Source: Oscillospiraceae bacterium (GTDB taxonomy: Bacteria; Bacillota; Clostridia; Oscillospirales; Oscillospiraceae). From it: a stretch of 64,000 bases of DNA. Below the pieces are notes generated by a model. It had not been told where the DNA came from and ran no database searches. It was given only the letters and a program-made list of their open reading frames with translations. Position numbers and translations under genes: made by a program. Shown here piece by piece: positions 32,568-41,888 of this stretch. The DNA lies in the NCBI GenBank assembly GCA_016282135.1, contig JAEEKA010000006.1, positions 38,243 through 102,242 on the forward strand, read 5' to 3'. Each line of letters starts with the position of its first letter. Positions within the stretch are counted from its first letter, which is position 1.

Positions 32568-32613
32568 AAATAATCCGTCCCGGGAAGAAGTCGCTTTCCG
32601 GGACGGATTATTT
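32568..32613. terminator. Convergent terminator
   Basis: aaataatccgtcccgg / ccgggacggattattt. Confidence 0.8.
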
Positions 32614-32619
32614 CTGCCT

Positions 32620-33504
32620 TTATTTCACCTTCACAAAATTTCCGAGGGTCTCGGAGACATCTGTAATGTAGGCGAAGCTGCCGGGATATTTGCTGATGAT
32701 GGCCTGAATATCGGCGATCTGGTGCTTATTGATGATGCAGATCACCAGGCTCTTCTGCTGATGGGTATAGCCGCCCTCGGCGGGGATCAGAGTCACGCCC
32801 CGATTGAGCTGCTTGGTCAAATCGTCGGAGAGCTCCTTGGGGTGCTGGGTGATGATCTCGAATTTCAGGGCCGACTTGGAGCCCCGCAGGACCTGATTGC
32901 CCACCAGGGAGAAAATAAAGCAGTAGACAATACAGCAGATGACCGGCTCAAACTTAAAATCATAGACGAAATAGGACGCGCAGGCAATGACGGCGTTAAT
33001 AGCAAAGGAAAGCCAGGCCACGTTGTACTCCGGACGATAATGCCGGATGCAGAAGCTCACCACGTCGGTACCGCCGGAGCTGCCGTGGCAGCGGAGGCTG
33101 AATCCGTAGAAGGCACCGTTGACAGCAGCTGCCGCAATAGGCGCCAGAATTGTGCTGGTGCCGTTGTCAGTGTGATAAGCAAACTTGGAGAAATCAAACT
33201 GATCCAAAATTACCAGGAATACAGAGAAGCTGAGAGTAAACAGGAAAGTCTTAATGACGAATTCCCGGTTCACCAGCTTCCAGGCCAAAGCAAGAATCGG
33301 AAGATTCAGCAGCAGGTTCAGATAGGCCGCACCGGAATTGATCTTGAACAAATGCTGTGCCATAGTGGCAATACCGCCAATGCCGGAAGGCGCAAAGTTG
33401 TTGGGGAAAATAAACAACTCATAAGAAAAAGCCATTGCAAGCGCGAACAGCGGGAACAGAATCAGCGTTTTGTATTCCGCCTTTTTCTGATTGGGATTAC
33501 TCAT
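32620..33504 (-). CDS. YitT family membrane protein (DUF161/DUF2179)
   Basis: FPNNFAPSGIGGIATMAQHLF, GSSGGTDVVS, C-terminal DUF2179-like domain. Confidence 0.9.
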   Translation of the reverse strand: MSNPNQKKAEYKTLILFPLFALAMAFSYELFIFPNNFAPSGIGGIATMAQHLFKINSGAAYLNLLLNLPILALAWKLVNREFVIKTFLFTLSFSVFLVILDQFDFSKFAYHTDNGTSTILAPIAAAAVNGAFYGFSLRCHGSSGGTDVVSFCIRHYRPEYNVAWLSFAINAVIACASYFVYDFKFEPVICCIVYCFIFSLVGNQVLRGSKSALKFEIITQHPKELSDDLTKQLNRGVTLIPAEGGYTHQQKSLVICIINKHQIADIQAIISKYPGSFAYITDVSETLGNFVKVK

Positions 33505-33658
33505 TGGCAAAACCTCCATAAAAATTCTTGGGGCATTGTAGCACAGCAAGCTTGGAAATGCAATCGGCAATGCGACGAAATTCGAGAAAAAAACCGGGAT
33601 AATTCGGGCATTTCCCACGAATGACCGTGCCGATGCCAGATCGGCACGGTCATTCCGT

Positions 33659-34975
33659 TCAACGAGCGCCGGAAATATTGCCGCCCAGAGATCCCCAGAC
33701 TTCTAAAATGACGTCGTCCCGATCACAAAGGGATTCTGTGACATGAACCTCCACCTGAACAGGCTGATAGGCAGACATCCTGGTAACGTTCAAATCCAAC
33801 AGCGTGCAGAAATCGCCCTCTGTCAACTCATAGGCCCCCATGAAAGTCCCGTTAACCGTCACGGAAACTGACTTCGCCAAAAGGGTTGGATTGTAAATGG
33901 TGATCCCCTTCAGATCCACGTACAGCGCCTCTCCGTCCTCATGACCCGGCGCAAGAATCCCCCACGTGTTGCCATTCTCCTGATAGTTATCGTATTGGGC
34001 GGAAAGTCTCTCGGAAATATTCCCGCTGCCAGAGTCATAGCTCTCATGGACACGGCCCAGCTCGAGGAAATAGGTGCCTTCATACATGTCGCCGTGATAA
34101 ATGGTATAGGCGGCAGAGTCGTCCCAAGCAGAAAGTGGAGAACAATAGTCGTAAATGGCTTTCCAGGGATCGATCCCGGCCCGATCTGCAGCCCGCAGAA
34201 GTCCGTACAACGGATTTGCGCCGAGAATCGACTCCAGCCATTCCGGATTGTCAATATCCGGAACACTGACGTCCAAGCTGGAGGCATGCGGATCAGCCAG
34301 AAATTCAAAGGCAGGAGTGCCATAGCGGCCGTTATATTCCAGCTCCATACTGGCCTCAGAACCATCTGGCGTCCGGACCATAAGCATCCAGGACGCGCCG
34401 CCCTCCGGCCGCTCCAGGGAGGCCGCATAACAGTCTCCGTTGTAGCAGACGGCGGAATAAACCGGGCCCTCCCGTCGAATGACTTCGCCGTTTTCACCCC
34501 GAATCAGCTTCCATGCGCTGACCTCGGAGCCCACCCAGCGGGGATAGATCACAAGACGGTCATACTCTCCCTCAGACCAAACAGATGTAGGCATGGGGGT
34601 TCCAATCGCATAGGGCGCGTTATACACAGCGGCCAGGATAGATCCGTCACAGGGACCAACCATCTTGAAAAACGCGGAATTGTCCGAAGAAAGCTCCGGG
34701 GCAACGGAGGGCTCCGTCGGCTCAATAAGGCTGGCTGTAACAGGAATCTCTGTAACAGACAGGGCAGCCTCTGTGGTAGTCTCTGGCTCAGTCTCCGACG
34801 CAGAAGCGTCGGTCGTCACGGGTTCCGTTGCAGCGGGTTCAGTGGTTTGCGCTTCCGTATACAGGGTATCAGTTTGCGTAGGGGTATCGGAATCAGTCGA
34901 ACTTGTGTACGGGCCGACGCAGCCTGCGATCAGCAGGAACAAGGCCAGAAAAAAGCATAAAAAACTTCTGCGCAT
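33659..34975 (-). CDS. Putative lipoprotein with Thr/Ser/Glu-rich linker
   Basis: MRRSFLCFFLALFLLIAGC lipobox, low-complexity T/E/S linker, unknown C-terminal domain. Confidence 0.7.
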   Translation of the reverse strand: MRRSFLCFFLALFLLIAGCVGPYTSSTDSDTPTQTDTLYTEAQTTEPAATEPVTTDASASETEPETTTEAALSVTEIPVTASLIEPTEPSVAPELSSDNSAFFKMVGPCDGSILAAVYNAPYAIGTPMPTSVWSEGEYDRLVIYPRWVGSEVSAWKLIRGENGEVIRREGPVYSAVCYNGDCYAASLERPEGGASWMLMVRTPDGSEASMELEYNGRYGTPAFEFLADPHASSLDVSVPDIDNPEWLESILGANPLYGLLRAADRAGIDPWKAIYDYCSPLSAWDDSAAYTIYHGDMYEGTYFLELGRVHESYDSGSGNISERLSAQYDNYQENGNTWGILAPGHEDGEALYVDLKGITIYNPTLLAKSVSVTVNGTFMGAYELTEGDFCTLLDLNVTRMSAYQPVQVEVHVTESLCDRDDVILEVWGSLGGNISGAR

Positions 34976-35042
34976 TTAAGAAGTCCTCCCTTCTTTCCTC
35001 GTATTATAGCATGAAGGGCCTCAGAATGCAACACAATATGCC

Positions 35043-35723
35043 CTACACCAGCTCCCGGCGCAGCTTTTCCAGCGCCCGCTTCTCAATCCGGGAGACGTAG
35101 CTTCTGCTGATGCCAAGCCTGACCGCCACGTCCTGCTGTCGAAACGGCGCGCCGCCGTCCAGACCGTACCGAAGCCGAACGACTGCCTTTTCTCGCGGGG
35201 TCAAGCATTTGTCAATGGCAGCGTGAAGCTTTCTCGCTTCTTCCTTGCGGGAGAGGTCCTCAAACAGGTCTTCATCTGAGGCAACCACATCCAGGACGGA
35301 AAGAGAAGTTCCGTCTTTTCCGGTTTCAATGGTATCGGACAGGGAAACATCACCGGCTGTTTTCTTTTGGCTGCGGAAATACATTAAAATCTCATTTTCT
35401 ACGCAGCGAGCGGCATAGGTGGCCAACCTCGCCCCTTTGGAGGTGTCGAAGGTCTCGATTCCTTTGATTAGGCCGATGGTGCCGATGGACAGCAGGTCCT
35501 CCTGGTCGGCGGACTGTGAATAGTACTTCTTCATAATGTGGGCCACCAGACGGAGGTTACGTTCGATGAGAATATTACGGGCGCTCAGGTCTCCTTGTGC
35601 AGCGCGTTCCAGGTAGATGCGCTCCTCTTTGGCAGAAAGGGGCTTTGGAAAGGAGCCGGGCTGGTCCAGACGCAGAGCGCAGAGCATGGACCCCAGGAGC
35701 AAAAAAACTGCTGCGGAAAGCAT
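35043..35723 (-). CDS. sigK: Sporulation RNA polymerase sigma factor SigK (unsplit, pro-form)
   Basis: Hydrophobic pro-like N-terminus MLSAAVFLLLGSML, FPKPLSAKEERIYLERAAQGDLSARNILIERNLRLVAHIMKKY, DLLSIGTIGLIKGIETFD; uninterrupted frame. Confidence 0.88.
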   Translation of the reverse strand: MLSAAVFLLLGSMLCALRLDQPGSFPKPLSAKEERIYLERAAQGDLSARNILIERNLRLVAHIMKKYYSQSADQEDLLSIGTIGLIKGIETFDTSKGARLATYAARCVENEILMYFRSQKKTAGDVSLSDTIETGKDGTSLSVLDVVASDEDLFEDLSRKEEARKLHAAIDKCLTPREKAVVRLRYGLDGGAPFRQQDVAVRLGISRSYVSRIEKRALEKLRRELV

Positions 35724-35838
35724 ATCATCACCTCTGGGAAAGTTTATTCCGATCCGGTTTGTCCATATTACCACAAGTGGGAAACTATCCTGGGGATGAA
35801 TCGGCCAAAACCGGGAATACTATCCCGGAGGTGATGGC

Positions 35839-36513
35839 ATGAGCATTACGGTGATTCGCACCGCGCTCCTCTACGGTCTTCTGATCCTGGCCGTACGTTT
35901 GATGGGAAAACGTCAGGTTGCGGAGATGGAGCCTGCGGAATTTGTGGTAACCATGCTGCTGGCAAATCTGGCGGCGGTTCCCATGCAGGATAACGGTCTG
36001 CCACTGGTATCCGGCGTTGCGCCGATCTTCACAGTCCTGGGCTTGGAACTGATTCTGGCGGTGATGTCTATGAAGCTGATGCCCGTTCGAAGACTGCTCA
36101 ACGGCGTCCCGACGCTTCTGATCCGGGACGGTCAGATCGACCAGAATGCTCTGGCTGTCAGCCGGGTCAGCCTGGATGAATTACAGCAGAAGCTCCGGGA
36201 AAAAGACGTCTTTGACTACAGTCAGGTAGCCTACGCCATTCTGGAGACTGACGGGGAACTGACAGTCGCCCTCCATCCAGATTTTCAGTCCGCCACGGCA
36301 AAGGACGTAGGGGCAAAGCACTCCCCTGCCGCTCTGTTTTACAACATTATCTCTGACGGTGTGGTCCTGCGGGACAATCTCCGTCTGGCCGGCTTCGATG
36401 AGGCCTGGCTGGGAAGGCAGCTGCAGAGCAGGAACTGCGGCAAGCGGGATGTCTTCTTGCTGGCCGTCAACTGCTATGGATCCGTACAATTTGTCAAGAG
36501 GGAGAAACGATGA
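35839..36513 (+). CDS. DUF421 (YetF-like) membrane protein
   Basis: MSITVIRTALLYGLLILAVRLMGKRQVAEMEPAEFVVTMLLANLA. Confidence 0.9.
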   Translation: MSITVIRTALLYGLLILAVRLMGKRQVAEMEPAEFVVTMLLANLAAVPMQDNGLPLVSGVAPIFTVLGLELILAVMSMKLMPVRRLLNGVPTLLIRDGQIDQNALAVSRVSLDELQQKLREKDVFDYSQVAYAILETDGELTVALHPDFQSATAKDVGAKHSPAALFYNIISDGVVLRDNLRLAGFDEAWLGRQLQSRNCGKRDVFLLAVNCYGSVQFVKREKR

Positions 36514-36878
36514 AATACTTTGTCATTGGACTTGGAATTCTCTGCCTGTTGGTGGGACTCTGCCAGTATGGAGAGCGGGAAATCGCAGAACGAACCCACC
36601 GGATTGCAGTCCCGCTGGAAATGACCCTGACCGCAATTCAATCCGGAAATGCAGCCCAGGCGCAGACATACATCGCCCTGGCAGCCCATGTATGGAGGGA
36701 AAACGAAGCAGCGCTGGCATCTCTCATCAACCACGATCATACCAATCGAATCGGTGAAAACCTGGCGCAGCTTCCCCGGACCCCGGTACACGAGCTGGGT
36801 TGGGCTGTGGAGGGCCTCCTGAAGCAGCTCCGGGACCTTGCAGAAATGGAGCGCGTCCTTTGGAAAAACATTTTGTAA
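36510..36878 (+). CDS. DUF4363-like small membrane protein
   Basis: Start overlaps the DUF421 stop; MKYFVIGLGILCLLVGLC N-terminal TM. Confidence 0.7.
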   Translation: MKYFVIGLGILCLLVGLCQYGEREIAERTHRIAVPLEMTLTAIQSGNAAQAQTYIALAAHVWRENEAALASLINHDHTNRIGENLAQLPRTPVHELGWAVEGLLKQLRDLAEMERVLWKNIL

Positions 36879-36888
36879 ACAATAAAAC

Positions 36889-36924
36889 ATTCCCCGGGAA
36901 ACGCCTTTGCATTTCCCGGGGAAT
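36889..36924. terminator. Convergent terminator
   Basis: attccccgggaaa / tttcccggggaat. Confidence 0.75.
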
Positions 36925-36935
36925 ATAATATTTGC

Positions 36936-37430
36936 TCAAAGCTCTAAATCGGATTCCGAAAGAATAGAATCGTCGTTGATCACCCATTCCTGGACGTTCT
37001 CAGCGTTATAGGTATCTTTTCCAGTGCGCATGACCACCCGCTTGATGCCGGAGTTGATGATGACACGGCGGCACATAGAGCAGGGCTCCACGCTGGCCAG
37101 ATACTCGCCGGTCTTGGCGTTACGACCCGCAAGGAAGAGCGTCCCGCCGATGCATTCGCTTCGGGAGGCAGAGATAATTGCGTTCATCTCCGCGTGGACG
37201 CTGCGGCAGAGCTCATAACGCTGGCCATGAGGAATATTCAACTTATCCCGCAGGCAGTAACCCATGTCAATACAATTTTCACGGCCACGAGGCGCTCCGT
37301 TATAGCCGGTAGAGACAATTTCATCATTGCGGACAATAATGGCGCCGTAATGAGAACGCCCACAGGTGGAGCGCTCCATTACCGTCTCGGCTATATCCAG
37401 ATAATAATTTTCTTTGTCGATCCTTCCCAT
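36936..37430 (-). CDS. dCMP/cytidine deaminase family protein
   Basis: VHAEMNAIISASR ... EPCSMCRRVIINSGIKRVV. Confidence 0.92.
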   Translation of the reverse strand: MGRIDKENYYLDIAETVMERSTCGRSHYGAIIVRNDEIVSTGYNGAPRGRENCIDMGYCLRDKLNIPHGQRYELCRSVHAEMNAIISASRSECIGGTLFLAGRNAKTGEYLASVEPCSMCRRVIINSGIKRVVMRTGKDTYNAENVQEWVINDDSILSESDLEL

Positions 37431-37564
37431 CGCCTGTAGCTCCTTATAGAAGAATTTGTGTCATTATACCACATGAATTCACAGACTTCAAGCCTTTTCC
37501 ACAAAATATACGGGCCTTTCGGCCAAAAAATCCATATATTTTGTGTTTTTTCCTCCACTTGGCG

Positions 37565-38938
37565 TCAAAACAGCAGGGGCAAATCCCGGGAAAGGTATTG
37601 CCCCCCATTGTCCTCCAGGACCTTTCCTTCCTCCACGGACAATCTTCCGCGGAGATAAACACGGCGGATGGAACCGGAGATTTGGAAGCCCTCATAAGGA
37701 TTATAGTCTACATTGGTCACAAGATCCTTTGCGTGAATCGTGTGTTTTCCTTTGGGATCATAGAGAATCAAATCAGCATCAAAGCCCTCCTGAATTGCTC
37801 CTTTTCTTCCCCAAAGGCCGTAGAGCTTGGCATTGTTTGCAGACAAAAGCTCCGCCAGCTTCTCTTTGGTAATCCGCCCGGCTGCTACGCCAAAGCTGTA
37901 CATCAGTTCAAACCGGGTCTCCACACCGGGAACGCCGCCGGGAATTTTGGTAAAGTCTCCCCTGCCCATCTCCTTTTGGGAAAGGGTAAAGGAACAGTGA
38001 TCGGTGTTGACGGTCTGAATCTCTCCGTTCGCAAGGGCTTCCCATAAACGCGCCTGATCCGCAGGCTTCCTCAGCGGCGGGGCGCAGACATAGCGGGCGC
38101 CCCTAAAATCCGGCAGACTGTAGCAGCTGTCATCCAGCAGCAGGTACTGGGGGCAGGTCTCCACGTAGACCTTTTGACCCAGGGCCCTGGCGGCTTCAAT
38201 CTCACACAGAGCAGCAACGCAGGTGGTGTGGACCGTTACCACGGGCGCATCGGCCAGGGCCGCGATTTTCAGGAGCCGCCCGACGGCCTCCGCCTCTGTG
38301 AGGTCCGGTCTGCACAGCGGATGAGAAGCAGGAGAAAGCTCACCTGCCGCTTTCTTTTCTGCAATCAGTGCGTCGATAATCCCCGCGTTCTCGCAGTGTA
38401 CGCCAGCCAGCGCGCCGTACTGCTTCAGCTCCCGGAGAGCCTGAAAGACCGCGCCGTCACCGATCATCATGGCAGGGTAAGTCAGATACATTTTGAAGGT
38501 GCTTACGCCCTGGGCAAGCATGGCAGGAATCTCCGCCCGTATCGATGTATTCCAGTCATCCAAGGTCATGTGGAAGCCATAGTCGCAGGCGGTGCGTCCG
38601 TCTGCTTTTTTATGCCAGAGGTCCAGACCGTATTGCAGGCTTTCCCCCTTGTTGGGGCAGGCAAAATCAATCACGGTGGTGGTGCCGCCCCGCAGTGCGG
38701 CCCTGCCGCCGGTGAGAAAGTCGTCCGCGGTGGTGGTGTTGGCAACATCCAAATCAAAATGGGTGTGAGCGTCAATTGCGCCGGGAAACAGCAAAAGACC
38801 GGTGCAGTCCACTACCTGGGCATCGGGGCTTTCAATATGATCCTCGATCAGCTTAATCTTGTCATTGCAGACCAGCACATCGCCAGTGCGGGAGCAGTCG
38901 GCATTGACAATGACAGCGTTCCGGAACAGGGTCTTCAT
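37565..38938 (-). CDS. Dihydropyrimidinase/hydantoinase family amidohydrolase
   Basis: FPGAIDAHTHFD, STFKMYLTYPAMMIGD, GVHCENAGIID, VVTVHTTC, NTDHCSF. Confidence 0.9.
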   Translation of the reverse strand: MKTLFRNAVIVNADCSRTGDVLVCNDKIKLIEDHIESPDAQVVDCTGLLLFPGAIDAHTHFDLDVANTTTADDFLTGGRAALRGGTTTVIDFACPNKGESLQYGLDLWHKKADGRTACDYGFHMTLDDWNTSIRAEIPAMLAQGVSTFKMYLTYPAMMIGDGAVFQALRELKQYGALAGVHCENAGIIDALIAEKKAAGELSPASHPLCRPDLTEAEAVGRLLKIAALADAPVVTVHTTCVAALCEIEAARALGQKVYVETCPQYLLLDDSCYSLPDFRGARYVCAPPLRKPADQARLWEALANGEIQTVNTDHCSFTLSQKEMGRGDFTKIPGGVPGVETRFELMYSFGVAAGRITKEKLAELLSANNAKLYGLWGRKGAIQEGFDADLILYDPKGKHTIHAKDLVTNVDYNPYEGFQISGSIRRVYLRGRLSVEEGKVLEDNGGQYLSRDLPLLF

Positions 38939-39056
38939 TGACTTCACTCCTTTGAGTTTTTATAATATTATATCACATTGAGATTTTTGATGCAACTTTT
39001 AATCCGCCTCATCCGTATGTATAGTACCTGATCAGGAAAACATTGGAGGTGATTGC

Positions 39057-39530
39057 TTGCAGGACAGGCAAGAATTAGAACGGCTGTACCGGCTGCATTT
39101 CAGGACGGTTTGGAATATATGCCTCACCTTTTTGAAAAACCCGTCGGACACGGAGGATGCTGTTCAAGAGACTTTTCTCCATCTGCTGCGGGAATGCACA
39201 CAGTTCGAAAGCGAGGAGCATAGTAAGGCATGGCTGATTCACACCGCAAAGAATGTGTGCCGGGACGAGCTGCGCCGCCACAGGCGGATGGACTTGCCCC
39301 TGGATGAAGCCCGAAATGCCTCGTCAAAAGAGATATACATCGACGAAACACTGGAGGCCGTTCGAGCTCTGCCAGAGCAGTATCGAGCGGCAATCTACTT
39401 ATTTTATTATGAGGACCTGCCTGTGGAACAAATCAGCAGACTGCTAAATCGACGGCAAAATACCGTACGAAGCGATCTGCGCCGAGGCAGAGCCAAATTG
39501 AAAAAGCTGCTGGAAAGGAGCGTACCATGA
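39057..39530 (+). CDS. ECF-type RNA polymerase sigma factor
   Basis: Sigma70 region 2 (LYRLHFRTVWNICLTFLKNPSDTEDAVQETFLHLL) and region 4; TTG start preceded by GGAGGTGA. Confidence 0.92.
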   Translation: MQDRQELERLYRLHFRTVWNICLTFLKNPSDTEDAVQETFLHLLRECTQFESEEHSKAWLIHTAKNVCRDELRRHRRMDLPLDEARNASSKEIYIDETLEAVRALPEQYRAAIYLFYYEDLPVEQISRLLNRRQNTVRSDLRRGRAKLKKLLERSVP

Positions 39531-40690
39531 AAGACGAAAAAATCATTCGCGCTTATGAAAAATCTGCGCCGGGCAGCGGTACGGAGGAAAGAATATGGCA
39601 GAATATTTTCTTAAAGGCCGATGCGCAAGCTATGAGCAATCGACATACGAACACAAGCAGGAAATTAAATACGGATGAACCGCCGATCCTGATTCAAGCC
39701 AGAAAAGACCATCCGATTTTACGGTTTTTCCTGTCCGCGGCAGCCTGCGTGGCTGTAATGGCAGCCGTATTATCATTGGGCTACGGCGCGTATCAGCGAT
39801 GGGGGCGGCTACCCTCCCACCCAAATGAAGCAAGTTTGACGCAACCCAGCATTTCTTCCCCAAACTCCGAACCTCTCACTCCGGCAACAACCCATGCGGA
39901 AACCGAAAACCTCGCTCCAACAGAGGGAAAGACGGAGTCATTCTTTCTTCAGCGGACATTGGAAATACTATCCGACGCAGGCTTCACGGTGTTGATTCCC
40001 GAGACCGAATCGTTTCGGATTCTGGAAAAATCAGATTCGCGTCTACGGGATGAAATCGAAGTCAGTTGGAAATCCGGCGGCGAAACGATTTCCGTTTTCT
40101 ACGATGCAGAGGACGGCGTTTTCCTTGGCATTACCGGCTTTGATTGGGCCTATTCTGATGCTGTCACCTGCGCTGATCAGGCCGAGGCGGACGCTCTCGC
40201 AACGCGGTTTTATGAATCCCTGCCTGTGGAACAAGATTACAAAATTGCCCACTGTGAAAAATATGACGAAGATTGCTGGACCTATGATTTTTGTCGGGAA
40301 GTGGAACCAGGGCTGTACTCTTGGTATGAATGTGTCCGTATCAACCTGAATCCTCAAACCGGAGAAGCCAAGCTGGTCAAAATCTTCTATATCCCTCTGC
40401 TGGATGAACATAAGCCGGAGGATGAGCCCTTGACTGAAGCAGCTGCTTTGGAGGCCGCCGGATTCTATCCACAGCTGGAGCAAAATCTTGAAAAGCTGGA
40501 GAGTGTCACAATAAAAAAGGCCGTAACTGTGCCGGATCGTGCTGATTCTTCCAATCGCTCCGACGTATCGAGAATCTGCTGGATGATAGAATACCACAAA
40601 AAAGAATCGGAAGACTATATTGCAGGAGGCGGCGTAAAATATGTGGATTACTACTCTGGTGAAGTAATCGGTTATGATGTTTTAAAATAA
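39527..40690 (+). CDS. Anti-sigma-like single-TM protein
   Basis: ATGA overlap with the sigma factor; cytoplasmic N-terminus, one TM (FFLSAAACVAVMAAVLSLGYG), large extracytoplasmic domain. Confidence 0.7.
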   Translation: MKDEKIIRAYEKSAPGSGTEERIWQNIFLKADAQAMSNRHTNTSRKLNTDEPPILIQARKDHPILRFFLSAAACVAVMAAVLSLGYGAYQRWGRLPSHPNEASLTQPSISSPNSEPLTPATTHAETENLAPTEGKTESFFLQRTLEILSDAGFTVLIPETESFRILEKSDSRLRDEIEVSWKSGGETISVFYDAEDGVFLGITGFDWAYSDAVTCADQAEADALATRFYESLPVEQDYKIAHCEKYDEDCWTYDFCREVEPGLYSWYECVRINLNPQTGEAKLVKIFYIPLLDEHKPEDEPLTEAAALEAAGFYPQLEQNLEKLESVTIKKAVTVPDRADSSNRSDVSRICWMIEYHKKESEDYIAGGGVKYVDYYSGEVIGYDVLK

Positions 40691-40713
40691 TCATAACCAA
40701 ACATCATAAAGAG

Positions 40714-40741
40714 GCGGCAGCGCTCAGATGAACGCTGCCGC
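40714..40741. terminator. Convergent hairpin
   Basis: gcggcagcg / cgctgccgc. Confidence 0.65.
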
Positions 40742-40753
40742 GATATTATTTGG

Positions 40754-41311
40754 TCAGCAAATTCCGTATGCCGCGGCGCCGAGAACTGCGGACACGGCGA
40801 TCAAGGCAATGGGAGACAGTCTGCGCTTGAACACCGGGCGAAAGCCGTAATACAATCCGGCCAGGGCAAGGGTCAGCGCAATTGCAGTTATGTCCGCACT
40901 GCCATCGGTCACAGCGTTGGCCAGGACCATTTCAAGCGCAGTGGCCAGGATCAGACCCGTCACGCAGGCTTTAAGGCCGGTCATAGCAGCCTTGACCCAG
41001 GGGTTGCTCACGAACCGGCGCAGAATCGCCATCAAGGCCAAAATGATACAGAAGGCCGGAAGCACCACAGCAAAGGTGGCAACCAACGCACCCAACGCAC
41101 CGGCCTGAGTGCTGCCCACATAGGTGGCAAGATTGACCATGACCGGACCTGGCGTGCTCTCGCTGACGGCAATGATGTAGGACAGCATATCCTCCGAAAG
41201 CCAGCCGTAGGACAGGACCACCTCGCGAATCAACGCAATGGCAGCGTAACCGCCGCCAAAGGAAAAACACCCTACCTGCAGAAATCCCAGAAAAAGCTCC
41301 AAAAGAATCAC
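40754..41311 (-). CDS. Chromate transporter family protein (single CHR domain)
   Basis: FGGGYAAIALIREVV...SESTPGPVMVNLATYVG; GTG start overlapping the upstream stop (GTGA). Confidence 0.9.
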   Translation of the reverse strand: MILLELFLGFLQVGCFSFGGGYAAIALIREVVLSYGWLSEDMLSYIIAVSESTPGPVMVNLATYVGSTQAGALGALVATFAVVLPAFCIILALMAILRRFVSNPWVKAAMTGLKACVTGLILATALEMVLANAVTDGSADITAIALTLALAGLYYGFRPVFKRRLSPIALIAVSAVLGAAAYGIC

Positions 41312-41880
41312 GGATTGCCGCCTCCCTTCCGGATTGCCCGAATCAAGAGGCAGGTCCCGGCTGCCGCCAACAGCAGGACAACAGAGGAGATACGAAGGGA
41401 AAAATAATGCATCGTCAAGGTACACGCAAGAGATACAAATAGAATCGTCAAGGGCAGCGGCTTCTTGGGCAGGCGGAGAAAGAGCCTCCGTCCCGCATCC
41501 AGGATTAGGATGCCCACCGCCAGCTTGATCCCGCGAAAGGCGTTGGCAATGACCCGGATCTCCAAAAAACGATCCAGGAATCTCGATACCGCAAAAATCA
41601 CCAAAAAAGAAGGCAGCACCATACCCAGAGTGGCGATCAGGGCCCCCGGCAGACCGCGCAGACGGGACCCAACATAGGTAGCGCAGTTGATGGCGATTGG
41701 ACCGGGAGTCGACTCCGCCACAACCACCAGATCATCCATTTCTTCCTGGGTGATCCAATGGCGTCGTTCCACACAGGCGTCCTCCATCAGAGAGATCATG
41801 GCGTATCCGCCGCCAAAGGTAAACAGGCCGATCCGGAAAAACACCGAAAAGAGCCGCAACAGAACGCTGTTTCGTTTCAT
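41308..41880 (-). CDS. Chromate transporter family protein (single CHR domain)
   Basis: FGGGYAMISLMED...AESTPGPIAINCATYVG. Confidence 0.9.
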   Translation of the reverse strand: MKRNSVLLRLFSVFFRIGLFTFGGGYAMISLMEDACVERRHWITQEEMDDLVVVAESTPGPIAINCATYVGSRLRGLPGALIATLGMVLPSFLVIFAVSRFLDRFLEIRVIANAFRGIKLAVGILILDAGRRLFLRLPKKPLPLTILFVSLACTLTMHYFSLRISSVVLLLAAAGTCLLIRAIRKGGGNP

Positions 41881-41888
41881 CACACTGA

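Noticed and set aside
40754-41880. Two chromate transporter genes as a novel system
   Set aside because: Paired single-domain CHR proteins are a known arrangement.
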